The notes beneath the pieces were generated by a model. It did no database searches and was not told the DNA's origin. It worked only from the letters and a program-made list of their open reading frames with translations. A DNA stretch of 64,000 nt from positions 310,001 through 374,000 of the forward strand of contig NZ_JSUM01000003.1 of the NCBI RefSeq assembly GCF_000772535.1, given 5' to 3'. Source of the stretch: Chelonobacter oris (lineage in GTDB: Bacteria > Pseudomonadota > Gammaproteobacteria > Enterobacterales > Pasteurellaceae). Below, one piece after another: positions 38,206 through 48,906 of this stretch (within the stretch, counting starts at the first letter, position 1; each line of letters opens with the position of its first letter). A program made the position numbers and the translations under genes.

Positions 38206-41200
38206 TGAGCGAATTTGAACAACCACACGACGAATTGGCAAGTAACGTTACGCAAACCGTAACCCATCACGCACAAGACGTTGAACGCGGTAAATTCCGC
38301 TCGTTAACCTTGATCAACTGGAACGGTTTTTTTGCCCGAACCTTCGATTTGGACGAATTGGTCACCACACTTTCAGGCGGTAACGGTGCCGGAAAATCCA
38401 CTACCATGGCGGGTTTTGTGACCGCATTGATTCCGGATTTAACCTTACTGCATTTCCGCAATACCACCGAAGCCGGTTCAACCGGCGGATCCCGTGATAA
38501 AGGCTTACACGGAAAATTACGCCCCGGCGTGTGTTATGCGGCGCTGGATACCTTAAATTCCCGCAATCAACGGGTGTTGGTCGGGGTGCGCCTGCAACAA
38601 GTTGCCGGACGGGACAAAAAAGTCGACATCAAATCGTTTTCGATTCAAGGGCTGCCGTTGTCAGTCGATCCGACCGCACTTTTCACTGAAGCCGTCAATG
38701 ATCGGCAGGCGCGGGTGTTGGCGCTGAACGAATTAAAAGACAACGCGGAACAGGGCGGGGCGCAATTCAAACAATATAACTCGGTCACCGATTATCACAG
38801 CATGATGTTTGAATTGGGAATTATCCCGAAACGCCTGCGCTCCTCGTCCGACCGCAGCAAATTCTACAAATTGATCGAAGCCTCGCTTTACGGCGGGATT
38901 TCCAGTGCGATCACCCGTTCGTTACGTGATTACTTGTTGCCGGAAAATCCGGGCGTGCGCAAGGCGTTTCAGGATATGGAAGCGGCATTGCGTGAAAACC
39001 GCATGACGTTGGAAGCTATTAAAGTGACCCAGTCGGATCGTGATTTGTTCAAACATTTGATCAATGAATCCACCGCTTACGTTGCCGCCGACTATATGCG
39101 CAACGCCAACGATCGCCGTCACCATATCGACAGCGCCTTAAATTTCCGTCGCAGCTTGTTCGGTGCGAAACAGGAACAAATTTTTTCCGCACAAAAATTA
39201 ATTGAATTAAGTCGTGAAGCAGCGGATTTGACCGAAAACGAAAAACGTTTGGAAGTGGATCATCAAAGTGCGGTCGATCACCTGAATTTGGTACAAAATG
39301 TTTTGCGCCATCAGGAAAAAATCAATCGCTATCAAGATGATGTCAACGAATTGCGCGAGAAGCTGGAAGAACAACAAATCGTAGTGGAAACCGCCGCCGA
39401 ACAGCTTGAAGAAGCACAACAGCGTTTTGAACAAGGCGAAATGGAAATCGATCAGGTGCGTGGGCAACTGGCGGATTATCAGCAGGCGCTGGATGCACAG
39501 CAGACCCGCGCCTTGCAATATCAGCAAGCGGTAAAAGCGCTGGAAAAAGCTAAAGAGGTGTGCGGCTTAAATGAATTATCGCTGAAAAATATCGAACAGT
39601 ACCATGAAGAATTCGAAGTACAGGTGGAAGAACTGACATCAAACGTGCTGCAATTGGAGCAGCGGCTTTCAGTGTCGGACGCCGCAAAATCGCAATTTGA
39701 CAAAGCCTACCGCTTGCTGACGGCTATTGTGGGTGAAATTCCGCGCAACGCCGCTTGGGAACAGGCAAAAACCTTGTTGGCGGAATATCCGCAACAAAAA
39801 GCGCAGGCACAAAGTGCGGTCGGGTTGCGCAGCCGGTTAAACGAATTGGAACAGCGTTTAATGGCGCAGCAATCGGCACAACAGCTGTTACAGGAATTTA
39901 ATCAACGCAGCGGCTTGCAACTGAGCGATTCGCAAGAACTGGATGAGTTTCACCTGCAACAACAAGATTTGGTTGACGAGCTGACCCATAACTTAGCGGA
40001 ACAAGGCGAAAGCCGTTCTGCTTTACGTCAAAAGCGTGAACAATTGACCGCACTTTATCAGGAAAACGAGCGTAAAGCGCCCGCCTGGCTGACGGCGCAA
40101 TCGGCGCTGGAGCGGCTGAGCGAGCAGAGCGGACAGCCATTCGGTGATAGCCAAGACGTGATGGATTTCATGCAGTTACAGCTGGAAAAAGAGCGTGAAA
40201 ACACCATGCAGCGCGATCAGCTGCAATTGAAAAAGCAGCAGCTGGAACAACAAATCAGTCGTTTGAGCCAGCCGGACGGTTCGGAAGATGCCCGCCTGAA
40301 CGCCTTGGCCGAACGCTTCGGCGGCGTATTGTTGTCGGAGCTTTATGACGATGTCCCCTTAGAAGATGCACCGTACTTTTCGGCATTATACGGCCCTGCA
40401 CGCCATGCGATTGTAGTGCGGGATTTGGGGTCGGTGAAAAAACAGCTGCAACAATTGGACGATTGTCCGGACGATTTGTACCTGATTGAAGGCGATCCGG
40501 CGGCGTTTGACGATAACGTTTTTTCAGCGCAAGAACTGGAAAGCGGCGTGGTGGTGCAGGTTTCCGAGCGGGAAGTGCGCTATTCCAAATTTCCTGAAAT
40601 ACCGCTCTTTGGACGTGCGGCGCGTGAAAAACGCTTGGAATCGTTAACGGCGGAACTGGAAGCGGTCAACGAGCAGCACGCCCAACGGGCGTTCGACGTA
40701 CAAAAATGCCAGCGTTTGCACCAGCAGTTCAGCCAATTTGTCGGGTTGCATTTGGCATTGGCGTTTTTGCCGAATCCGGAACAGGAAATGAAGCGAATTA
40801 ATGCGCAGCGTAATGAACTGGATCGTGAATTAAATCAATTTGTTGCCGGTGAACAGCAAGTGCGGTTGCAGCTGGCGGACAGTAAAGAATTGGTACGCCT
40901 GCTGAATAAATTATCGCCGCAACTCGGCTTGTTGGCGGACGATACGCTACAAGATCGGATTGAGGAATACCGTGAACAGCTGCTGCTTGCCGAACAAGAC
41001 GTGCAGTTTATCCGCCAATTCGGACAACAATTGCAGCAGCTCGAGCCGATTGCCGCCGCTTTACAAAGTGATCCGCAGCAATATGATGCATTAAGGCACG
41101 ATTATCAAACCACGGTTGATCAGCAAAAACGGGCGCAGCAGTGTTTTTATGCGCTTTCCGACGTATTACAGCGTCGGGCGCATTTTGATTACGAGCAACA

Positions 41201-42686
41201 GCTGCAAAGCGAGGGTTCCGAACTGAATGAACAATTGCGGCAACGCTTGGCGCAATTACAGCGGCAACGGGAACAGCAACGCGATCAAATGCAACAAAAA
41301 CAGAAACAGTTTGCTGAATTTAATCAAGTGCAGATTTCATTGCGCAGTTCACTTGATGCTAAAAATCATATGTTGCAGGAACTGTTGGAAGAGGTGGATA
41401 AAATCGGCGGTCGTGCCGATGAAGGCGCAGAACAACGTGCATTGCAACGCCGTGAGGAATTACATCAAGCGCTTTCCCAAAGTCGCCAACGGCGCAGTTA
41501 TGTGGAAAAACAACTGACCTTGCTGGAATCGGAAAGTGAAAATCTGGTGCGGATCATTCGTAAAGCAGAGCGGGATTATCGCAGCCAACGTGAACTGGTG
41601 GTCGCCGCCAAAGTCAGCTGGTGTGTGGTGCTGCGCTTATCGCGCAACAGCGATGTCGAACGGCGCTTGAATAAACGTGAACTGGCGTATCTTTCCGCCG
41701 ATGAATTGCGTTCCATGTCGGATAAGGCATTGGGGGCATTGCGCACGGCGGTGGCGGATAACGAATATTTGCGTGACAGCCTGCGTTTATCGGAGGATTC
41801 ACGTAAACCGGAAAACAAAGTGCGGTTTTTCATTGCGGTATACCAGCACCTGCGTGAGCGGATTCGGCAGGATATTATCAAAACAGATGATCCGATCGAT
41901 GCCATCGAGCAAATGGAAATCGAGCTTTCCCGTTTAACCGAAGAGCTGACCAATCGTGAACGTAAACTGGCGATCAGTAGCGAAAGCGTTGCCAATATCA
42001 TGCGCAAAACCATTCAGCGTGAACAAAACCGCATCCGTATGCTGAATCAGGGCTTGCAAAATATTGCGTTCGGACAGGTAAAAAGTGTGCGCTTGGTGGT
42101 GAATATCCGTGATACCCACGCCATTTTGCTGAATGCCTTGTCGGGCGAGCGGGACGAGTATCAAGATTTATTCAACAACAACCAAATGACATTTTCTGAA
42201 GCGTTGGCGAAATTGTATCAACGCGTTAACCCGCACCTTGATATGGGGCAGCGCACGGCGCAAACCATCGGTGAAGAATTACTGGATTACCGTAATTATC
42301 TTGATCTGGAAGTGGAAGTCTACCGTGGTGCAGACGGTTGGCTGCGCGCCGAAAGTGGAGCATTATCCACCGGGGAAGCGATCGGAACAGGAATGTCAAT
42401 CTTGTTAATGGTGGTGCAAAGCTGGGAAGAGGAATCACGCCGTATGCGCAGCAAAGATATTCTGCCGTGCCGCTTGCTGTTCCTCGACGAAGCCGCCCGG
42501 TTAGACGCAAAATCCATTTCAACGTTGTTTGAACTGTGCGAACGTTTGGATATGCAGCTTCTGATTGCCGCGCCGGAAAACATCAGTCCGGAAAAAGGCA
42601 CAACCTACAAATTAGTCCGTAAAATCGCCCATAATCACGAATACGTTCATGTGGTCGGCTTGCGAGGGTTCGGAGCAACGGAGTAG
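38205..42686 (+). CDS. mukB: Chromosome partition protein MukB (condensin ATPase)
   Basis: 1493-aa SMC-like protein (E. coli 1486). N-terminal head with [16 protein letters not shown] (Walker A, about residue 60); two very long Gln/Glu/Leu-rich coiled coils (about 300-660 and 820-1120) flank a hinge (about 690-800, with [24 protein letters not shown]). The C-terminal head has [17 protein letters not shown] (signature) and [14 protein letters not shown] (Walker B). With MukE and MukF it forms the bacterial condensin that organises the chromosome. Overlaps mukE by 1 nt. Confidence 0.98.
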   Translation: MSEFEQPHDELASNVTQTVTHHAQDVERGKFRSLTLINWNGFFARTFDLDELVTTLSGGNGAGKSTTMAGFVTALIPDLTLLHFRNTTEAGSTGGSRDKGLHGKLRPGVCYAALDTLNSRNQRVLVGVRLQQVAGRDKKVDIKSFSIQGLPLSVDPTALFTEAVNDRQARVLALNELKDNAEQGGAQFKQYNSVTDYHSMMFELGIIPKRLRSSSDRSKFYKLIEASLYGGISSAITRSLRDYLLPENPGVRKAFQDMEAALRENRMTLEAIKVTQSDRDLFKHLINESTAYVAADYMRNANDRRHHIDSALNFRRSLFGAKQEQIFSAQKLIELSREAADLTENEKRLEVDHQSAVDHLNLVQNVLRHQEKINRYQDDVNELREKLEEQQIVVETAAEQLEEAQQRFEQGEMEIDQVRGQLADYQQALDAQQTRALQYQQAVKALEKAKEVCGLNELSLKNIEQYHEEFEVQVEELTSNVLQLEQRLSVSDAAKSQFDKAYRLLTAIVGEIPRNAAWEQAKTLLAEYPQQKAQAQSAVGLRSRLNELEQRLMAQQSAQQLLQEFNQRSGLQLSDSQELDEFHLQQQDLVDELTHNLAEQGESRSALRQKREQLTALYQENERKAPAWLTAQSALERLSEQSGQPFGDSQDVMDFMQLQLEKERENTMQRDQLQLKKQQLEQQISRLSQPDGSEDARLNALAERFGGVLLSELYDDVPLEDAPYFSALYGPARHAIVVRDLGSVKKQLQQLDDCPDDLYLIEGDPAAFDDNVFSAQELESGVVVQVSEREVRYSKFPEIPLFGRAAREKRLESLTAELEAVNEQHAQRAFDVQKCQRLHQQFSQFVGLHLALAFLPNPEQEMKRINAQRNELDRELNQFVAGEQQVRLQLADSKELVRLLNKLSPQLGLLADDTLQDRIEEYREQLLLAEQDVQFIRQFGQQLQQLEPIAAALQSDPQQYDALRHDYQTTVDQQKRAQQCFYALSDVLQRRAHFDYEQQLQSEGSELNEQLRQRLAQLQRQREQQRDQMQQKQKQFAEFNQVQISLRSSLDAKNHMLQELLEEVDKIGGRADEGAEQRALQRREELHQALSQSRQRRSYVEKQLTLLESESENLVRIIRKAERDYRSQRELVVAAKVSWCVVLRLSRNSDVERRLNKRELAYLSADELRSMSDKALGALRTAVADNEYLRDSLRLSEDSRKPENKVRFFIAVYQHLRERIRQDIIKTDDPIDAIEQMEIELSRLTEELTNRERKLAISSESVANIMRKTIQREQNRIRMLNQGLQNIAFGQVKSVRLVVNIRDTHAILLNALSGERDEYQDLFNNNQMTFSEALAKLYQRVNPHLDMGQRTAQTIGEELLDYRNYLDLEVEVYRGADGWLRAESGALSTGEAIGTGMSILLMVVQSWEEESRRMRSKDILPCRLLFLDEAARLDAKSISTLFELCERLDMQLLIAAPENISPEKGTTYKLVRKIAHNHEYVHVVGLRGFGATE

Positions 42687-42691
42687 GGTTA

Positions 42692-42727
42692 AAAGTGCGG
42701 TTAGAGTGGATATTTTAACCGCACTTT
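42692..42727 (+). terminator. Inverted USS pair acting as mukB terminator
   Basis: AAAGTGCGGTTA (42692-42703) pairs with TAACCGCACTTT (42716-42727): two uptake signal sequences in opposite orientation form a 12-bp stem just after mukB. Confidence 0.7.
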
Positions 42728-42784
42728 AATCATCAAATTTAAAATTTATTCATAGCCGACTTTATCGGTAGAAAAGGAAAATCC

Positions 42785-43657
42785 ATGCACAACCTCGCTA
42801 TTGCCGTTCTTTGTAGCGTTATTGTTTCTGTTTTTTTAAAAGTGGCGCGTAAGCAGAATATCAATATTACTCAAGCGATTGCGTTTAATTATATTATGGC
42901 AATCGGGCTGAGTTATTATTTTTTAAAGCCGAATTTTGCCGGACAGTCGTTGGGTGAAGTGGTGGCGCAGAATGAATATGCCTACCTTTTCCTGGCACTG
43001 GGGATTTTGTTGCCGACGGTGTTTATTGTGATGTCAAGAGCGGTGGAAAGTGCGGGGATCGTGCGATCTGATGCGGCGCAACGCTTGTCATTATTTTTGC
43101 CTATTTTAGCGTCGTTTACCATTTTTAATGAGGTTCTAATCCAAAGTAGGGCGATCAGTTTAGTGTTGGCGTTTACCGCACTTTTATGCCTATTGTGGAA
43201 AAAAAGTGATAAGCAACCTGAAGCAGGGCGTGGTTGGCTGAATTTGCTATTGGTGTGGCTCGGCTATGGTGTGATTGATATTCTGTTTAAGCAAATGGCG
43301 AAAACCGGTGGGGCGTTTCCGCTGACGCTATTTGTTTCATTTTGCCTTGCCGCTTGTGTGATTTTTATTTATTTATTGGTTAAACAAACCCGTTGGCACG
43401 GTAAAAGTATGTTAGGCGGCTTACTGCTCGGCACACTGAATTTCATGAATATCTTGTTTTATATCAAAGCACATCAAAACTACAGTGATAATCCGACCTT
43501 GGTGTTTGCCGGCATGAATATCGGTGTGATCTGCTTAGGCACATTGACCGGCGCTTGGCTGTTTAAAGAAAAAATCAATAAAGCCAATGCGATTGGTATC
43601 GTCTTGGGAATCGTGTCGATTTTTTGTCTGTTTTATTTGGATAAACTGGTGGCGTAA
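42785..43657 (+). CDS. DMT/EamA-type inner-membrane permease
   Basis: 290-aa protein with about ten hydrophobic segments and an internal duplication, as in the drug/metabolite transporter superfamily. No known motif fixes the substrate. C-terminal half: AGMNIGVICLGTLTGAWLFKEKINKANAIG, typical of EamA repeats. Ends 3 nt before sbcB, so probably co-transcribed with it. Confidence 0.82.
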   Translation: MHNLAIAVLCSVIVSVFLKVARKQNINITQAIAFNYIMAIGLSYYFLKPNFAGQSLGEVVAQNEYAYLFLALGILLPTVFIVMSRAVESAGIVRSDAAQRLSLFLPILASFTIFNEVLIQSRAISLVLAFTALLCLLWKKSDKQPEAGRGWLNLLLVWLGYGVIDILFKQMAKTGGAFPLTLFVSFCLAACVIFIYLLVKQTRWHGKSMLGGLLLGTLNFMNILFYIKAHQNYSDNPTLVFAGMNIGVICLGTLTGAWLFKEKINKANAIGIVLGIVSIFCLFYLDKLVA

Positions 43658-43660
43658 GCG

Positions 43661-45076
43661 ATGGCGGATTTCAGTTTCTTTATTTACGATTTTGAGAGTT
43701 TCGGGATCGATCCGTCGCGCGATCGTCCGGCACAATTTGCCGGTATTCGTACCGATAAGGACTTCAACATCATCGGTGAACCGGTGATGTTTTATTGTAA
43801 ACAGACTACGGATTACCTGCCGCACCCGGCGGCAGTGATGGTGACCGGCATTACGCCGCAATTGTGCAATCAACAGGGCATGGACGAACCGGAATTTGCC
43901 GCACGGATTCTGGCGGAATTCAGTCGGCCGAACACCTGCGTTATGGGGTATAACAATATTCGTTATGATGACGAAATGACCCGTTACACCTTTTTCCGTA
44001 ATTTTATCGATCCCTATGAATATAGTTGGAAAAACGGTAATTCACGTTGGGATTTGCTTGATGTGCTGCGCGCCTGTTATGCGTTACGGCCGGAGGGAAT
44101 TAACTGGGTTTATGATGAAGGGCTGCCGTCATTCAAGTTGGATCGCCTGACCAAAGCCAACGGCATCGAACACGAAAATGCACATGATGCGATGGCGGAT
44201 GTGTATGCCACGATTGCGATGGCGAAGCTGGTTAAGCAAAAACAACCGCGGTTGTTTGATTATTTCTTCAATTTACGCAACAAAAGAGCGGTCGAAAAAC
44301 TGATTGATACCGCCGAAATGATGCCGTTGGTGCATGTTTCCGGCATGTTGGGCAACTATCGCGGCAATACCGCACTTGTTGCGCCGCTGGCGTGGCATCC
44401 GAGCAATAATAATGCGGTGATTGTGTGTGATTTAAGTGCCGATTTAAGTGATTTATTGGCGCTGAATGCTGAAACCCTCAGCGTGCGGTTATACAGCAAA
44501 AAAACAGATTTGGAACGGCAGAATATTTTGCCTGTGCCGTTAAAATTGGTACATATCAACAAATGTCCGATTGTCGCCCCGGAAAAAACCTTATTACCGC
44601 AAAATGCGCAACGATTGGGCATCGATCGGGAAAAATGCCGGCAAAATTTACAGCTGTTACAGCAATCGTTTGAAATTCGGGACAAAGTCATCTCGATTTT
44701 TAGCGAGCAACGTGATTATCCGGCAGACATTAATGTCGAAACCGCACTTTATGACGGTTTTTTCAGTGATGCCGATAAGCGCAATTTGCAAATTTTGCGC
44801 AGACTGGATACCGAGCAATTAAAAAATCCTGATTTAACATTCGAGGATAAACGTATTCCTGAATTATTGTTTCACTATCGGGCCCGCCATTTTTATCCTT
44901 CCCTCAATCGTGCCGAACAGATTAAATGGCAAAAATACCGCATGTTGAAATTGGAACAGAATGCAGCGGCGTTTGCGCAAGCATTGCAGGAGCTTGCCGC
45001 ATTACACCATGATAATCCTGAAAAAATGGCATTATTGCAGCAGGTTTATGAATACGGCGAAAGATTATTGAGATAG
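43661..45076 (+). CDS. sbcB: Exodeoxyribonuclease I
   Basis: 471-aa 3'-5' single-strand DNA exonuclease (E. coli 475). DnaQ-like DEDDh active site: IYDFESFG (Asp10, Glu12), GYNNIRYDDEMTR (Asp), and NAHDAMADVYAT (His, Asp). The SH3-like and helical C-terminal domains are complete. It acts in recombination and mismatch repair and binds SSB. Begins 3 nt after the DMT permease. Confidence 0.96.
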   Translation: MADFSFFIYDFESFGIDPSRDRPAQFAGIRTDKDFNIIGEPVMFYCKQTTDYLPHPAAVMVTGITPQLCNQQGMDEPEFAARILAEFSRPNTCVMGYNNIRYDDEMTRYTFFRNFIDPYEYSWKNGNSRWDLLDVLRACYALRPEGINWVYDEGLPSFKLDRLTKANGIEHENAHDAMADVYATIAMAKLVKQKQPRLFDYFFNLRNKRAVEKLIDTAEMMPLVHVSGMLGNYRGNTALVAPLAWHPSNNNAVIVCDLSADLSDLLALNAETLSVRLYSKKTDLERQNILPVPLKLVHINKCPIVAPEKTLLPQNAQRLGIDREKCRQNLQLLQQSFEIRDKVISIFSEQRDYPADINVETALYDGFFSDADKRNLQILRRLDTEQLKNPDLTFEDKRIPELLFHYRARHFYPSLNRAEQIKWQKYRMLKLEQNAAAFAQALQELAALHHDNPEKMALLQQVYEYGERLLR

Positions 45077-45100
45077 TAAAATCCCCACCGTAGTGGGGAT
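45077..45100 (-). terminator. Terminator-like hairpin between sbcB and asnS
   Basis: ATCCCCAC (45081-45088) pairs with GTGGGGAT (45093-45100) around CGTA. On the minus strand four T follow, so it serves asnS better than sbcB. Confidence 0.7.
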
Positions 45101-45128
45101 GATTATATCGAGCAATGCTTGCTTCGAA

Positions 45129-46532
45129 TTAGAATGATGCGTTACGCGGATAACGCGGGAACGGGATAACATCGCGGATATTTTGTACGCCGGTGACGTA
45201 AACAATCAGACGCTCGAAACCCAGACCGAAACCGGCGTGCGGTACGCTGCCGTAACGGCGCAAATCGCGATACCACCCGTAATCTTCTTTGTTGAGTCCC
45301 ATGTCGGCTAAGCGTTGATCCAGCACTTCCAAGCGCTCTTCACGTTGTGAACCGCCGATTATTTCACCGATTCCCGGCGCCAACACGTCCATGGCGGCAA
45401 CAGTTTTGCCGTCGTCATTCAGACGCATATAGAATGCCTTGATGTCTTTCGGATAGTTTTTCACCACGACTGGGGAGTTGAAATATTCTTCCGCCAGATA
45501 GCGCTCGTGTTCGGACGACAAGTCGATACCCCATTCCACCGGGAATTCAAAATGTTTGCCGGATTTCAGCAACACATCGATCGCATCGGTATAGTCGATT
45601 TGGGCGAAATCGGAGGCAATAAATTTTTCCAGCCGGGTGATGACGTCTTTATCGACACGTTCGGCAAAGAACTTCAGATCATCGGCACGTTCTTCCAACA
45701 CCGCTTTGAACACATATTTCAGCATCGCTTCCGCTAAAGCGGCATTGTCCGCCAGATCGGCAAACGCCACTTCCGGTTCCACCATCCAAAATTCCGCCAA
45801 ATGGCGGGTAGTATTGGAATTTTCCGCACGGAAAGTCGGGCCGAAGGTATAGATTTTACTGAGCGCACAAGCATATGTTTCGCCGTTTAGCTGGCCGGAA
45901 ACGGTTAAAAAGGATTCTTTACCGAAGAAATCCTGTTTAAAATCCACCAGTCCGTCATCACCACGCGGCAGATTTTCCAAATCCAAGGTTGAAACACGGA
46001 ACATTTCGCCGGCACCTTCGGTATCCGAGGCGGTGATCACCGGCGTCGCCACCCAATAAAAGCCTTGTTCATGGAAAAAACGGTGGATTGCTTGTGCCAA
46101 ACAGTGGCGCACACGGGCAACGGCGCCGATGAGATTAGTACGCGGGCGCAGATGCGCCACTTCGCGCAAATATTCGACACTGTGGCGCTTGGCTGCCATC
46201 GGATAGGTTTCCGGATCGTCTACCCAGCCGGTGACCGTGACATCTTGTGCTTGTAATTCAACGGATTGCCCTTGCCCTTGTGATTCTACCACGGTTCCGG
46301 TAACAATAACGGAACAACCGGCGGTCAGGTTTAACACTTCGTCCTGATAATTGGCAAGATGGTTGCCGGCAATCGCTTGAATCGGATCAAAACAAGAGCC
46401 GTCATAGACCGCCAAAAAAGAGAATCCCGCCTTGGAGTCGCGGCGGGTTCGAATCCAGCCGCGCACGGTAATTGTTTCGCCTACGGAGATTTTCCCTTGC
46501 AAAACAGCATTTACAGATGAAATTTTAGCCAT
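45129..46532 (-). CDS. asnS: Asparagine--tRNA ligase
   Basis: 467-aa class IIb synthetase (E. coli 466). N-terminal OB-fold ([18 protein letters not shown]), class II motif 2 with [21 protein letters not shown] and motif 3 [15 protein letters not shown]. The Ala/His pattern [12 protein letters not shown] fits AsnRS rather than AspRS. Divergent from the mlc-type gene across about 260 bp. Confidence 0.97.
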   Translation of the reverse strand: MAKISSVNAVLQGKISVGETITVRGWIRTRRDSKAGFSFLAVYDGSCFDPIQAIAGNHLANYQDEVLNLTAGCSVIVTGTVVESQGQGQSVELQAQDVTVTGWVDDPETYPMAAKRHSVEYLREVAHLRPRTNLIGAVARVRHCLAQAIHRFFHEQGFYWVATPVITASDTEGAGEMFRVSTLDLENLPRGDDGLVDFKQDFFGKESFLTVSGQLNGETYACALSKIYTFGPTFRAENSNTTRHLAEFWMVEPEVAFADLADNAALAEAMLKYVFKAVLEERADDLKFFAERVDKDVITRLEKFIASDFAQIDYTDAIDVLLKSGKHFEFPVEWGIDLSSEHERYLAEEYFNSPVVVKNYPKDIKAFYMRLNDDGKTVAAMDVLAPGIGEIIGGSQREERLEVLDQRLADMGLNKEDYGWYRDLRRYGSVPHAGFGLGFERLIVYVTGVQNIRDVIPFPRYPRNASF

Positions 46533-46790
46533 TTTTTCCTCAAATCAGATAAAGATAAACGTTCGCTCTAGTTTACTGATTCCGGACGAAAATACAATGT
46601 GTAACAAAGGAAATAAACCGCTTTACGATAACGGGTTAGAGAATATTTATTGGGTCGAAGATTCTTTCGAAATCGTGAGCTGATTAGCATATTTGACAAT
46701 ATCTTATTGTAATTAAATAAATAAATGCGTATAAAAGAGGCTGTTAAAAACGGCGTCACTGCCGTGAATGTTATTGGAAGAAGAGAACAT
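46533..46790. promoter_or_regulatory. asnS/mlc divergent region with TTGACA -35
   Basis: A perfect TTGACA lies at 46693-46698, followed by several overlapping TAAATA -10 candidates (46714 or 46718). Transcription would begin at or after 46725, which argues against the in-frame ATG at 46725 as the start of the regulator. No other clear element was recognised. Confidence 0.5.
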
Positions 46791-48008
46791 ATGCCAAAAC
46801 TAAAACAAGAAGGTGTTAACCGTATAAATTTACAGCATTTAGGGTCAATATATCGTTTAATCGAACAGTTTGAACTGATTTCAAGGATTGATTTATCCAA
46901 AATTTCAGGATTTGCTCCGGCCAGTATCACCAATCTGACCAGAGAGTTGATCAATTCGCAGTTTGTGATTGAAAGAGCGGTACAAAATACCATTGTCCGC
47001 GGTCGCCCTGCGGTCGGGATTTGTCTGTCTCCGTTTTATTGGCACTATCTGGCGGTAACGTTGAGTGAAAAAAGCTTGGATATCAGTTTATGCGAGCTTA
47101 ACGGAAAATTGGTTCGGCACCTTCAGGTGGCGTTGGATAAAAACGTAACGTTGGAAGCATTTATCGGCAACGCTATTCAGGCATTTCTGAAAAAATATCA
47201 TGAAGAGACCAACCATATTCTGGCTTGTTCACTCTGTATTCTCGGCCGGATCGACAAGTTTGAGAAGCGGGTTTACCTCGGCTCGGAAGAACTCAATCCG
47301 GATTTGCAGGAAGCACTACAGGCAGGGTTTAAATTCCCGATTATCGTGGCGGAACATTTTTCGATGTGGACCTTCGCCGAAAGCCATTTGGGCAATGCGA
47401 TTAATTGCGATAACGTGATTTTTTTGCAGTTTGACGATGCTATCAATATCAGTGTGCTGAGCGAAGGCAAAATGATAAAAAACGAGAAACAGAAACGCAT
47501 GAATATCGACAAAGTGTCGTTGCCGAAAATCAGTGAGCTGAGCGACAGCATTGCGTTTGATGTGCCGGAAATGGAAAGGCATTATCTGTATAACCAAGTC
47601 AGTAATAAAGCGATCTATCAGTTGGTCGATTTATTGTTGCCGAACGATTTGCCGAACGATTTGCCGAACGATGAAAGTAAAATTCGTTTCCTGTGTGAAC
47701 AGGCACAGCAAGGAAACGGCGAAGCGGTCAGAATCATTCATCATCTGGCGGACAATGTCTCTTATTTGCTGATGTATCTGACTAATATTTTTGCTTCTGA
47801 AAAAATCATGATTAACACCCGTTTATTATCGGTTAAAGATCTGTTTTTGCAACGGCTGGCACTGAAATTACAAGATGCGTTGCTGTCCGACGAGCAGCAG
47901 GTAGAGATCATCACCTCAAAATTCAGTTGGAATGATCCGGCGATTGCATCGTCGGCCATTAAGCAAAAACTGTATAACGGCGAATTATTTGCCAATCTGG
48001 TGCGCTGA
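46791..48008 (+). CDS. mlc: Mlc/NagC-type ROK regulator, degenerate
   Basis: 405-aa protein (E. coli Mlc and NagC: 406). The N-terminal winged helix is well kept: LGSIYRLIEQFELISRIDLS, FAPASITNLTRELI, then RGRPAVGI and WHYLAVTLS, closely like Mlc. The ROK half is degenerate: the zinc motif CxCGxxGCxE of Mlc/NagC is missing, and the usual DHNVGAG phosphate region reads DDAINIS. A 12-bp unit repeats three times (47637-47672), giving LPND three times. ATG 46791 has SD GGAAGAAGAG. E. coli mlc is next to ynfK, a bioD paralogue, and a bioD follows here, so synteny supports the name. DNA binding is likely; sugar sensing is doubtful. Confidence 0.78.
   Translation: MPKLKQEGVNRINLQHLGSIYRLIEQFELISRIDLSKISGFAPASITNLTRELINSQFVIERAVQNTIVRGRPAVGICLSPFYWHYLAVTLSEKSLDISLCELNGKLVRHLQVALDKNVTLEAFIGNAIQAFLKKYHEETNHILACSLCILGRIDKFEKRVYLGSEELNPDLQEALQAGFKFPIIVAEHFSMWTFAESHLGNAINCDNVIFLQFDDAINISVLSEGKMIKNEKQKRMNIDKVSLPKISELSDSIAFDVPEMERHYLYNQVSNKAIYQLVDLLLPNDLPNDLPNDESKIRFLCEQAQQGNGEAVRIIHHLADNVSYLLMYLTNIFASEKIMINTRLLSVKDLFLQRLALKLQDALLSDEQQVEIITSKFSWNDPAIASSAIKQKLYNGELFANLVR
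47637..47672 (+). repeat. In-frame 12-bp tandem repeat, three copies
   Basis: TTGCCGAACGAT occurs three times without interruption, inside the ROK gene. Copy changes would add or remove four residues without a frameshift. Confidence 0.95.
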
Positions 48009-48103
48009 TTTGGATCTATCTACCGAAAACTTGTGTTAGCTCAATAAATTACTTTTCGTTTTTGCTTAGAATTTTCCCGTATAGCGAATAGAGAGGGAAA
48101 ATT

Positions 48104-48829
48104 ATGAGTTGTTTTTTTATCACCGGCACGGATACCGGTGTTGGCAAGACGGTTGCGAGCCGAGCGATTATTCAGGCGCTGCAAAAACAGGGATGCCAAA
48201 TTGTCGGCTATAAACCGATTGCCTGCGGTGACGGCGGCTATCATCCCTATTTAGATACGCCGGCGGCACAAAACGGGAAGCAAAACGGTGATGTTTTAAC
48301 ATTGTTGGAAAGCAGTGCGCAACCGTTGCAGTACCATGATATTAACAGTTATACCATGCCGTTGGAGCAAGAACCCGGCTTAAACGAATTTTTGGAGCAA
48401 CCGCAGGTTATTCGGATTGAAAAGCTCAACAGTGATTTGCAACGCTTGACTTCGCGTTATCAATCGGTGTTGGTTGAAGGGACATTCGGCTGGCTGACCC
48501 CGATAAACCGCACTTTGGATTTTTCCGACTGGGTGGTACAGCAGCAGATGCCGGTGGTGCTGGTGGTGGGGATCAAGGAAGGCTGCATCAATCACGCGTT
48601 ATTGACGGTGCAGGCGATTGAAAAGAGCGGTGTGCCGCTGATCGGCTGGGTGGCGAATCGGATTAATCCGGGTTTAAGCAATTACAGCGCCATTATCGAG
48701 CTGCTCCGCCTTAAAATTGATGCGCCGCTGCTGGGGCAAATACCGTATTTGTATCAGCCTGAAAAACTGGATTTATCCGATTTTATGACCAATATCGAAC
48801 GTTTGGGCTATTTGCAGACAGTGCGCTAA
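48104..48829 (+). CDS. bioD: Dethiobiotin synthetase-like protein (BioD2/YnfK type)
   Basis: 241-aa P-loop ATPase that in the family closes the ureido ring of dethiobiotin from DAPA, CO2 and ATP. P-loop GTDTGVGKT at 8-16; KPIACG (family Lys and substrate site); VEGTFGWLTPI in place of the usual VEGAGG, a visible divergence. In E. coli the mlc neighbour ynfK (bioD2) is the second, poorly understood copy; position and the changed motif suggest the same here. Whether it is the main BioD of this organism I cannot tell. Confidence 0.82.
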   Translation: MSCFFITGTDTGVGKTVASRAIIQALQKQGCQIVGYKPIACGDGGYHPYLDTPAAQNGKQNGDVLTLLESSAQPLQYHDINSYTMPLEQEPGLNEFLEQPQVIRIEKLNSDLQRLTSRYQSVLVEGTFGWLTPINRTLDFSDWVVQQQMPVVLVVGIKEGCINHALLTVQAIEKSGVPLIGWVANRINPGLSNYSAIIELLRLKIDAPLLGQIPYLYQPEKLDLSDFMTNIERLGYLQTVR

Positions 48830-48853
48830 ACAGATAATCCCGTCAAACGATAA

Positions 48854-48888
48854 AAGTGCGGTATTACATTTGATGTAATACCGCACTT
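48854..48888. terminator. Inverted USS pair terminator after bioD
   Basis: A 15-bp perfect stem, AAGTGCGGTATTACA (48854-48868) with 48874-48888, between convergent genes. Confidence 0.75.
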
Positions 48889-48906
48889 GCCTATTCGGCG
48901 ATAGCG

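Noticed and set aside
46432..46683. 83-codon plus-strand ORF overlapping the asnS start
   Set aside because: Half of it is antisense to asnS, no family resemblance, no Shine-Dalgarno.
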